The position numbers and the translations under genes were made by a program. The notes beneath the pieces are model-generated. The model had not been told where the DNA came from. It worked only from the letters and a program-made list of their open reading frames with translations, and searched no databases. This document shows, one piece after another, positions 1-5,051 of a DNA stretch of 5,051 bases; positions within the stretch are counted from its first letter, which is position 1, and the number at the start of each line of letters is the position of its first letter. The DNA comes from an uncultured Roseburia sp. (GTDB lineage: Bacteria > Bacillota > Clostridia > Lachnospirales > Lachnospiraceae), in contig CAJUNX010000015.1 in NCBI GenBank assembly GCA_910587865.1, forward strand, positions 15,845 to 20,895, given 5' to 3'.

Positions 1-214
1 GCCCTTCCGGCATACCGCCTCCCTGTTCCGACGCGCTGCCCGCCAGTCTCTCCTGTCCTTCCGGCTCGCCCTTTCTCTGCTCCGACGCACTATGCACCCG
101 CCTTTTCTGCCCTTCCGGCATACCGCCTCCCTGTTCCGACGCGCTGCCCGCCAGTCTCTCCTGCCCTTCCGGCTCGCCCTTTCTCTGCTCCGACGCCAGC
201 GCGCGCATCCGCTC
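1..214 (-). repeat. In-frame coding tandem repeat, 54-bp unit (18 residues), with a near-identical 108-bp higher-order period
   Basis: Bases 1-88 and 109-196 match at 87 of 88 positions. The single difference (56 versus 164) is a synonymous Gly codon change. The 108-bp period is two diverged 54-bp units. On the minus strand this encodes four units of pattern xRxxxxASEQxxGxPEGQ at residues 98-115, 116-133, 134-151 and 152 to the edge. Odd units carry SEQRKGEPEGQ and even units carry SEQGGGMPEGQ. The array may continue past the window edge. It reads as a hydrophilic, probably disordered linker following the ferredoxin domain. Confidence 0.93.
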
Positions 215-505
215 CGTTTTCTTTGTGAAAAGCACCACACGGCTGTCCTCCTGCGGAACGGACGCACAGGCTAACCGGATCCCGCCCCTCAGTTCCTCCT
301 CCTTCAGCACGCGCCGCTCCTTTTCCGACGGCTCTGGCGCACCGCCCTCATAACGCACCCTGCACCCGCCGCAGCTTCCTTTTCCGCCGCAGGGCGCATC
401 GATAAAAATCCGGTTCTCTTTTAAAAGCGCAAGCAGCGTCCGCTTTCCCTCCGCCCGAAGTTCTCCGATACACGCACCGCTCTCTTCCTGATACAGCTTT
501 ATCAT
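1..505 (-). CDS. 2Fe-2S ferredoxin-domain protein, probable corrinoid-protein activator (RACo/DUF4445-like), 3' end outside window
   Basis: Open from an ATG at 505 to the left edge (168 codons, no stop), so only the N-terminal part is present. Residues 1-95 look like a plant-type 2Fe-2S ferredoxin fold: a leading beta/helix segment, then APCGGKGSCGGC with Cys39, Cys45 and Cys48, and a fourth ligand, Cys80, in RLACAS. The wording of these motifs matches the N-terminus of the ASKHA/DUF4445 family, whose members (RACo, RamA and relatives) use ATP and the Fe-S cluster to reduce inactive Co(II) corrinoid methyltransferase proteins in the cytoplasm. From about residue 98 on, the expected linker is replaced by an 18-residue repeat array rich in Glu, Gly, Gln and Ser. 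The start is supported by GGGAGGAG at 511-518, and it is the only ATG after an in-frame TAA at 581-583. The ferredoxin domain is secure. The corrinoid role is inferred, because the ATPase-like domain would lie beyond the edge; another ferredoxin-fusion protein remains possible. Confidence 0.8.
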   Translation of the reverse strand, partial: MIKLYQEESGACIGELRAEGKRTLLALLKENRIFIDAPCGGKGSCGGCRVRYEGGAPEPSEKERRVLKEEELRGGIRLACASVPQEDSRVVLFTKKTERMRALASEQRKGEPEGQERLAGSASEQGGGMPEGQKRRVHSASEQRKGEPEGQERLAGSASEQGGGMPEG

Positions 506-510
506 CCGCT

Positions 511-518
511 CTCCTCCC
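511..518 (-). promoter_or_regulatory. Ribosome binding site of the ferredoxin-domain gene
   Basis: The minus strand reads GGGAGGAG, with the GGAGG core ending 7 nt before the ATG at 505. This strong Shine-Dalgarno match fixes the start of a gene that has no stop in the window. Confidence 0.8.
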
Positions 519-557
519 GTCTGACTTCCCTCTTTTGGCCCGATATTCCGCCTTTTT

Positions 558-586
558 CTTATATGATTCCCGCAAAACAGTTATAA
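558..586 (-). promoter_or_regulatory. Possible promoter of the ferredoxin-domain gene
   Basis: The minus strand has TATAAG (558-563) as a -10 candidate, 17 nt from a weak -35 candidate TTATAA (581-586, 3 of 6 matches). It would put the transcript start about 45 nt before the ATG. It overlaps the -10 candidate of the divergent xthA gene, so the two promoters could compete. The -35 match is poor. Confidence 0.3.
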
Positions 587-587
587 T
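582..587 (+). promoter_or_regulatory. Candidate -10 box for xthA
   Basis: A perfect TATAAT lies 57 nt before the xthA ATG in the short AT-rich gap between divergent genes. No good -35 hexamer is seen at 16-18 nt upstream (TTATAT at 559-564 is weak), so the promoter may be weak or activator-dependent. Confidence 0.4.
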
Positions 588-632
588 TCTAATGATACCG
601 CTTTGTACCGTGCGGTCAAGCAAAAAATGATT

Positions 633-638
633 GGAGGG
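633..638 (+). promoter_or_regulatory. Ribosome binding site of xthA
   Basis: GGAGGG sits 6 nt before the ATG at 645. It decides the start in favour of 645 over the in-frame TTG at 603, which has no comparable site. Confidence 0.85.
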
Positions 639-644
639 ATTCTC

Positions 645-1400
645 ATGAAATTTATTTCCTGGAATGTCAACGGCCTGCGCGCGTGCATGCAGAAAGGATT
701 TATGGATTACGTTACGTCCGAAGACGCCGATATCTTCTGTATTCAGGAATCCAAGCTGCAGGAAGGTCAGATTCAGCTCGATCTTCCCGGCTATTATCAG
801 TACTGGAATTACGCCGTGAAAAAAGGCTACTCGGGCACTGCTGTTTTCACAAAAAGGGAGCCGCTGTCTGTCTCCCGCGGAATCGGCGTACAGGAGCACG
901 ATCAGGAGGGCCGTGTGATCACACTCGAATACGAACATTTTTATTTGGTCACCTGCTATACGCCAAATTCACAGAATGAGTTAAAACGCCTGGATTACCG
1001 CATGAAGTGGGAGGATGATTTTCTCGTTTATCTAAAAAAGCTCGATGCGCATAAGCCGCTGATTCTCTGCGGCGACTTAAACGTTGCACACCGTGAGATC
1101 GATCTGAAAAATCCGAAGACCAACCGGAAGAACGCCGGCTTTACCGATGAGGAGCGCGGAAAAATGACGGCACTATTAGATGCCGGTTTTATCGACACCT
1201 TCCGTCTGTTTTACCCGGATACCACAGACATCTACTCCTGGTGGTCCTACCGGTTCCACGCGCGCGAAAAAAACGCAGGCTGGCGGATCGATTACTTTAT
1301 CGCCTCGGCCGCGTTAAAAGAGCGTCTCATCGACGCCGTGATCCGCACCGATGTTACCGGTTCCGACCACTGCCCGGTCGGACTTTTGGCTGACCTCTGA
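645..1400 (+). CDS. xthA: Exodeoxyribonuclease III (AP endonuclease family 1)
   Basis: A complete 251-residue protein, the usual length for ExoIII/ExoA. It is a cytoplasmic Mg-dependent enzyme that cuts DNA 5' to abasic sites and degrades one strand 3' to 5', acting in base excision repair. The full set of family motifs is visible: WNVNG with Asn7 at the N-terminus, QESK with metal ligand Glu35, the catalytic Tyr105 in CYTPNS, GDLN with Asp144 and Asn146, the substrate-binding loop SWWSYR near 198-203, WRIDYF with Asp216, and the final GSDHCPV with the Asp241-His242 pair. The start at 645 begins directly with the conserved MKFISWNVNG and has a good ribosome binding site; an extension back to a TTG at 603 adds only non-conserved residues. 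The gene stands alone, divergent from the ferredoxin-domain gene and convergent with the kinase gene, with a terminator-like hairpin about 105 bp after its stop. It looks intact. Confidence 0.97.
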   Translation: MKFISWNVNGLRACMQKGFMDYVTSEDADIFCIQESKLQEGQIQLDLPGYYQYWNYAVKKGYSGTAVFTKREPLSVSRGIGVQEHDQEGRVITLEYEHFYLVTCYTPNSQNELKRLDYRMKWEDDFLVYLKKLDAHKPLILCGDLNVAHREIDLKNPKTNRKNAGFTDEERGKMTALLDAGFIDTFRLFYPDTTDIYSWWSYRFHAREKNAGWRIDYFIASAALKERLIDAVIRTDVTGSDHCPVGLLADL

Positions 1401-1487
1401 TCCGGGCCCGCCGGGTGTTCTGCTCCCGAACCGGACGCAGTCCGGCTGACCTCTGATCCGGGCCCGCCAAGTGTTCTGCTCCTGAAC
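1388..1487. repeat. Direct duplication of the xthA 3' end and downstream sequence (44 bp, 56-bp offset)
   Basis: 1388-1431 and 1444-1487 match at 41 of 44 positions. The first copy includes the last xthA codons and stop (GGCTGACCTCTGA); the second is a non-coding copy downstream. Each copy carries the palindrome CGGGCCCG (1403-1410, 1459-1466) and a GTGTTCTGCTCC block. Between them lies a short perfect hairpin, CCGGAC-GCA-GTCCGG (1431-1445). It is most simply a small tandem duplication that has since diverged. Confidence 0.85.
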
Positions 1488-1504
1488 GCATGCAAAACGC
1501 ACTG

Positions 1505-1573
1505 CGGGCCGCAGTCCGTCATCCCGCCTTTGTCTCTCAAAGGGCAGAACACCGGACTGCGGCCCGTTTTATC
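1505..1573. terminator. Probable rho-independent terminator between the convergent genes xthA and the kinase
   Basis: A perfect 14-bp inverted repeat, CGGGCCGCAGTCCG (1505-1518) and CGGACTGCGGCCCG (1553-1566), is followed by TTTTAT on the plus strand and preceded by an A-run (AAAAC at 1494-1498). The 34-nt interior is long for a terminator but holds its own hairpin, CCTTTG-TCTCT-CAAAGG (1527-1543), giving a stacked two-level stem. The T-run favours termination of xthA. On the minus strand, a GTTTT six bases past the stem could give weaker termination of the kinase transcript. Confidence 0.7.
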
Positions 1574-1624
1574 TGTTTCCGTCACCACAGTCTTCTGTCT
1601 TTTCTGACACGCTGTCTTTTCCCG

Positions 1625-4384
1625 TCACGATAAAATCTCGTCAAGCGTCTCAAACAATTTTACAACGTCAATCGGCTTCGCGATATGTCCGTTCATCCCG
1701 CACCGCAGCGCTTCCTGCCGGTCCTCCTCAAATGCATTGGCCGTCATCGCGATAATCGGGATCTTAGCGAGTTTCTGATCCGGCAGCCGGCGGATCTCGC
1801 GGGTCGCCTCGTAACCGTTCATGACTGGCATCTGAACGTCCATAAGCACCAGCTTATAAAATCCCGGTTCCGATTTCCGCAGCATTTCCAGTGCAATCTG
1901 ACCATTCCCGGCTACGTCCGTAGTAAATCCTGCATCCCCGAGAATTGCCACGGCGATCTCCTGATTCAGCTCGATATCTTCCGCGAGCAGAATATGACCG
2001 GTATGATGCACCATCGGCTCTCCGTCTGTTTTCTTCTTCCCTTCCGCCGTATCCTGCTGCGAACCGGATTGCTGATTCAGACGAAAACTAAAGGAAACGA
2101 TAAACTCCGTCCCTTTTCCCTGCTCACTCTCCACCTCGATCGAGCCATGCATCATATCCACGATGTTTTTCGTGATCGCCATCCCGAGTCCTGTTCCCTG
2201 GATCCCGCTTGCAGTCGCATTCTTCTCCCGCTCAAACGGCTCAAAAATACGTGTTACAAACTCCTTGCTCATGCCGATCCCGTTGTCGCTGATCCGGAAT
2301 TCGTAATTGCCGTAACCGGCCGCCGCGCCTGATTTCTCCGTAAGCTGCAGACGGATCGTACCGCCGTCCTCCGTATATTTGACCGAATTTCCCAGCAGGT
2401 TCAGAAGCACCTGATTGAGCCGCAGAACATCACAGAAAATATCATCGCTGCGGACATCCGACTCGACCAGCAGCGTCTGCTGCTTCGCGCTGATATCCGC
2501 CTGCAGAATATTATGCAGCTCGCCGATGAGCTCCGTGAGTGTACAGGGTTTCTCCTCAAGGTGCATCCGCCCGCTCTCAATCCGGCTCATATCCAGAACA
2601 TCATTGATCAGATTCAGCAGATGATTCCCCGATGTGATAATCTTGCTCAGATACTCCGTCACCTGCTCCTTCTCGTCGATATGCGCAATGGCCAGAGAAG
2701 TAAATCCGACGATGGCGTTCATCGGCGTGCGGATATCATGCGACATGTTAGAGAGGAACTCGCTTTTTGCCCTGCTTGCCTTGTTCGCCTGAAACAGCGC
2801 GTCCTCAAGCATGCTTTTCTTTTCCATCTCACTGCGCATCTCCTCATCCACACTGTGGATACCGAGTACCAGTCCGTGTCCCTTATCCTTTGCACCGGTG
2901 CCGACCAGCTTCATCTGAAAATATTTCACTCCGTCGTCGAGCACCGTCCGGTAATTGATAAAAATCAGCGACCGCTCCAAAAGCTCCTGCTGTACCCGTT
3001 CCAGCGTCGCCACCTGCCGCAGCAGCTTCCTGTCCTCCTCGTACACAAATTCCTCTATGTACCGCTCCATGCCTGTCTCAAACGTGTTCTCCCCCTCGAA
3101 GGCCGAGCCGAACATACGACCGTTCTCATCGTCATTCCGGAGCACAGAACCCTTCCCGGTCCCCAGATCAAAAAAACAGACAAAGCTGTAGTCGATCGTC
3201 AGCGCGTGTACCAGCTCGATCTGACGCATCTCTTTTTCTTTCTCCTCCTGCTTCTGATCCGTACAGTCGAGAAGAAAACGCTGATAGAACAGCTCTCCGT
3301 CTTCCATCAAAAGCTTTACATTGCCCATGACGTGCAGCATGTCCCCGTTTTTGTGCTGCACGCGGTATTCCACACTGACGCTGTCGCCTTCTTTTCTGAG
3401 CTGATGAATACTCTCCTTAAGCCTGGGTTTATCCTCCGAAAAGACGGAATCCGCCACCGTATCAAACCCGGCTTCCATCAGCTCCTCCACCGACTCGTAG
3501 CCGAGAATCCGAAGCGCCGCCCGGTTGATGCTGATCACACGCGTCCCGTCGATCGTATGGCGCATTACACCGCAGTCAATCGTCGTAAAAATCGTCTCAT
3601 GGGTGCGGTTTTTATTGATGATCTCCTGCTCATACGCACGCTCCTGCGTCACGTCGATCGCCACACCCACAGTTCCCATGACACTGCCGTCGATATCGTA
3701 AAGCGGCGACTTGTAGGTAGTGAGCGTCCGCATCCCCGTCCCGGCCTTTATGATCTCCTCCGACACAAAGGTTTTTTGTTTTCGCATCACCTCATTCTCG
3801 GACTCAATGCAGGCGGGATCATCCTCCTCAACATCCCAGATATACGCATGCCCGCGGCCTTCCACCTGCTCCTTTGTCTTATTTACCGTCCGGCAGAAGC
3901 TGTCATTGACCTTCTCATGAATGCCGTTTTTGTCCTTATACCAGATCAGATTGGGCACATTATTGATCGTGGCATCCAGAAAATGGCTGGTCTGCCAGAA
4001 ATCCTGTTTCATTTTATATCCCTGCTGCCACCGGTTCAGACGAAACCTGAATTCCTCCTCCGTCTCCGGCAGCACCCACAGATCCTCCGCCTCCGGCAGC
4101 GCGTCGGATAATTCCGGAATCTGTCTTTTTTCCGCCAGGAGAATCAGCTGCGAGCCCTTTTTCCGTTCCGAAATCAGCGCATTCAGAAAGCCGGCCGCCT
4201 GCCCGGCCTTAAGACCTCCGGTATTGGCAAAAATCACATCCGCCCCAGACGACAGCTCCACCTCCGGCGCTGCGCTCTCCAAAAACTCATGGGTAAAAAA
4301 TTCCAGCGGGGTAAGCGCTTTTATCTGTTCAAACGCCCTGCACATCTCTCCTGCAAGATAAAAAAGAATATGACATCGATACAT
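1625..4384 (-). CDS. Soluble PAS-domain hybrid sensor histidine kinase with C-terminal receiver
   Basis: A 919-residue multidomain signalling kinase with no membrane segment, so probably a cytoplasmic sensor. In order: residues 1-120 look like a degenerate receiver (ADVIFANTGG, QLILLAEKR and LWVLPETEEE stand where beta-strands and switch regions would be, without the phosphoryl Asp); PAS at about 135-248; PAS at about 258-378; a diverged PAS-like segment at about 390-512; a short coiled linker; the HisKA domain with His549 in SNMSHDIRTPMNAIVG; the HATPase domain with N box (Asn666), G1 DNGIG (700-704), F box IFEPFER and G2 GTGLG (730-734); then a receiver at 796-917 with Glu802-Asp803, phosphoacceptor Asp849 in LMDVQMPVMNG, Thr881 and Lys903. 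All catalytic residues are present, so autophosphorylation on His549 and transfer to Asp849 are expected. The signal is unknown. The start at 4384 has AGGGAG 9 nt upstream; Met14 is a less likely start, because its AGGAG is only 2 nt away. No response regulator or Hpt gene is adjacent. It is likely transcribed from the promoter at 4424-4452. Confidence 0.95.
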   Translation of the reverse strand: MYRCHILFYLAGEMCRAFEQIKALTPLEFFTHEFLESAAPEVELSSGADVIFANTGGLKAGQAAGFLNALISERKKGSQLILLAEKRQIPELSDALPEAEDLWVLPETEEEFRFRLNRWQQGYKMKQDFWQTSHFLDATINNVPNLIWYKDKNGIHEKVNDSFCRTVNKTKEQVEGRGHAYIWDVEEDDPACIESENEVMRKQKTFVSEEIIKAGTGMRTLTTYKSPLYDIDGSVMGTVGVAIDVTQERAYEQEIINKNRTHETIFTTIDCGVMRHTIDGTRVISINRAALRILGYESVEELMEAGFDTVADSVFSEDKPRLKESIHQLRKEGDSVSVEYRVQHKNGDMLHVMGNVKLLMEDGELFYQRFLLDCTDQKQEEKEKEMRQIELVHALTIDYSFVCFFDLGTGKGSVLRNDDENGRMFGSAFEGENTFETGMERYIEEFVYEEDRKLLRQVATLERVQQELLERSLIFINYRTVLDDGVKYFQMKLVGTGAKDKGHGLVLGIHSVDEEMRSEMEKKSMLEDALFQANKASRAKSEFLSNMSHDIRTPMNAIVGFTSLAIAHIDEKEQVTEYLSKIITSGNHLLNLINDVLDMSRIESGRMHLEEKPCTLTELIGELHNILQADISAKQQTLLVESDVRSDDIFCDVLRLNQVLLNLLGNSVKYTEDGGTIRLQLTEKSGAAAGYGNYEFRISDNGIGMSKEFVTRIFEPFEREKNATASGIQGTGLGMAITKNIVDMMHGSIEVESEQGKGTEFIVSFSFRLNQQSGSQQDTAEGKKKTDGEPMVHHTGHILLAEDIELNQEIAVAILGDAGFTTDVAGNGQIALEMLRKSEPGFYKLVLMDVQMPVMNGYEATREIRRLPDQKLAKIPIIAMTANAFEEDRQEALRCGMNGHIAKPIDVVKLFETLDEILS

Positions 4385-4423
4385 GTCCCTGATCTCCCTG
4401 TGTGAATATATTCTGTCCTGTCC

Positions 4424-4452
4424 ATTTTAGCAAGCCCGCGGGCTTTCGTCAA
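4424..4452 (-). promoter_or_regulatory. Sigma-A-type promoter of the kinase gene with a palindrome in the spacer
   Basis: The minus strand reads TTGACG (4447-4452), a 17-nt spacer, then TAAAAT (4424-4429): 5 of 6 matches at each hexamer with ideal spacing. The transcript would start near 4417, about 32 nt before the kinase ATG. The spacer contains a perfect 14-bp palindrome, AAGCCCGCGGGCTT (4432-4445), well placed for a repressor or activator site. Confidence 0.7.
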
Positions 4453-4507
4453 CAGAATAACGGTTACTTTGCCGGCAGAAACAGCCGTTTTGTCAGCATG
4501 ACCAGAT

Positions 4508-5002
4508 TCACAGCATCTGCGCACTGCCCGGCAGGGCCCCCTCCTCTAATATCGATGTGCAGTGCGGGCAGCGCACCGCCTCAATCGCAATCTGACTGCG
4601 GCAGTAAGGACATGTTTTCGTCGTCTCCGGTTTCTTTTCTTCTTTCCGAATCAGGCGTGCGGTGATCTTGTTCATCACTTTTATCAGGATAAAAATCACA
4701 AACGCGGTAATCAGAAAATTAACGACAGCCGTCATAAAATTACCGTAGCAGAGCACCGGCGCATTCTCCCCGCTGCCGAGCGTCACCTTCAGATTTGAAA
4801 AATCCGTTCCCCCGAAAATCCCAAGGATCGGCGTTAAAATATCCTGGTTTAATGAGGTGACAATCGATGTAAACGCTCCTCCGACGATCACACCGACCGC
4901 CATATCCATCACATTGCCGCGCATGATAAATTTCCTGAATTCTCCGATCAGTCCTTTTCCCCTACCCATCTTTTCTTTCCGTATCCTTTCCAATTCAGTC
5001 AT
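4508..5002 (-). CDS. mscL: Large-conductance mechanosensitive channel MscL with C-terminal zinc-ribbon-like tail
   Basis: A 164-residue protein, longer than the roughly 130-150 residues typical of MscL. It forms a homopentameric membrane pore that opens under membrane tension and releases solutes on hypo-osmotic shock. The N-terminal signature EFRKFIMRGNVMDMAVGVIV leads into TM1 (about 31-61, with the glycine-rich gate VGVIVGGAF). A periplasmic loop follows at about 62-87, then TM2 (about 88-116, NFLITAFVIFILIKVMNK) and a basic cytoplasmic stretch (RLIRKEEKK). The tail has two CxxC pairs, CPYC (131-134) and CPHC (145-148), resembling a small zinc ribbon where many MscLs have only a helical bundle. 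The start at 5002 is the first ATG in frame but has a weak ribosome site. Met12 (MGRGKG) is closer to the usual MscL start and is a real alternative, so the first 11 residues are uncertain. The frame stays open upstream to the edge without another ATG. No terminator is evident before the kinase gene. Confidence 0.95.
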   Translation of the reverse strand: MTELERIRKEKMGRGKGLIGEFRKFIMRGNVMDMAVGVIVGGAFTSIVTSLNQDILTPILGIFGGTDFSNLKVTLGSGENAPVLCYGNFMTAVVNFLITAFVIFILIKVMNKITARLIRKEEKKPETTKTCPYCRSQIAIEAVRCPHCTSILEEGALPGSAQML

Positions 5003-5051
5003 TTCGATTCCACAGGCACATCCGTCCCTCCGGCAGCAGATTTTATTCCTC

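Noticed and set aside
1..214. CRISPR-like array at the left edge
   Set aside because: The repeated units are contiguous, in frame and without unique spacers, and they encode a regular peptide repeat.
92..274. 60-codon plus-strand frame within the left repeats
   Set aside because: It is the reverse of the repeat linker; its Arg/Leu/Pro-rich composition follows from the minus-strand repeat and it has no start signals.
603..644. Extended TTG start for xthA
   Set aside because: It adds 14 non-conserved residues, and the good ribosome site lies directly before the ATG at 645, which begins the conserved family N-terminus.
348..938. 196-codon minus-strand frame spanning the promoter region and the xthA 5' end
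   Set aside because: It overlaps both the ferredoxin-domain gene and xthA in other frames and shows no domain; it is a shadow.
1292..1588. Minus-strand frames over the xthA end and the downstream repeats
   Set aside because: The apparent protein repeats just mirror the 56-bp duplication, and the frames run antisense into xthA. No family or ribosome site is seen.
2513..4111. Long open frame of 532 codons on the plus strand, opposite the kinase gene
   Set aside because: It lies wholly antisense to a kinase with intact motifs. The protein resembles no family I know, is rich in His, Arg and Leu as expected of a mirrored reading frame, and has no convincing ribosome site.
4453..4507. Terminator after mscL
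   Set aside because: Only a weak 4-bp CGGC/GCCG stem is visible, with no T-run after it on the minus strand, so I do not call it.

Overview
The window reads as a piece of a Clostridia-type Bacillota chromosome, most likely a gut Lachnospiraceae relative. This is inferred from four things: strong GGAGG-type ribosome binding sites, moderate GC content, a hybrid histidine kinase carrying the SHDIRTPMNAI phosphorylation box that is common in that group, and an MscL with a C-terminal double CxxC tail. There are no mobile-element genes, rRNA, tRNA or CRISPR arrays.

Layout, left to right. (1) 1-505, minus strand: the 5' part of a gene whose protein starts with a 2Fe-2S ferredoxin domain and resembles the activators of corrinoid proteins (RACo/DUF4445 type). 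It runs off the left edge inside a striking in-frame 18-residue repeat array. (2) 506-644: a short divergent promoter region. (3) 645-1400, plus strand: a complete exodeoxyribonuclease III. (4) 1401-1624: an intergenic stretch between convergent genes, holding a 56-bp-period direct duplication that includes the last codons of the exonuclease gene, and a 14-bp perfect inverted repeat followed by a T-run (terminator). (5) 1625-4384, minus strand: a 919-residue soluble hybrid sensor kinase with PAS domains, a histidine kinase core and a C-terminal receiver. It has a near-consensus promoter whose spacer is filled by a 14-bp palindrome. (6) 4508-5002, minus strand: the mechanosensitive channel MscL with an added zinc-ribbon-like tail.

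The genes do not form one obvious pathway. xthA is divergent from the ferredoxin-domain gene and convergent with the kinase gene. mscL lies upstream of the kinase on the same strand with a 123-bp gap and no clear terminator between them, so some read-through is possible, but the kinase has its own good promoter. No partner response regulator or phosphotransfer protein for the kinase is visible here.

Nothing in the window clearly amounts to a new multi-gene system. The most notable items are the recently expanded repeat linker in the ferredoxin-domain protein, the MscL zinc-ribbon tail, the palindrome inside the kinase promoter, and the repeat and hairpin structure after xthA.
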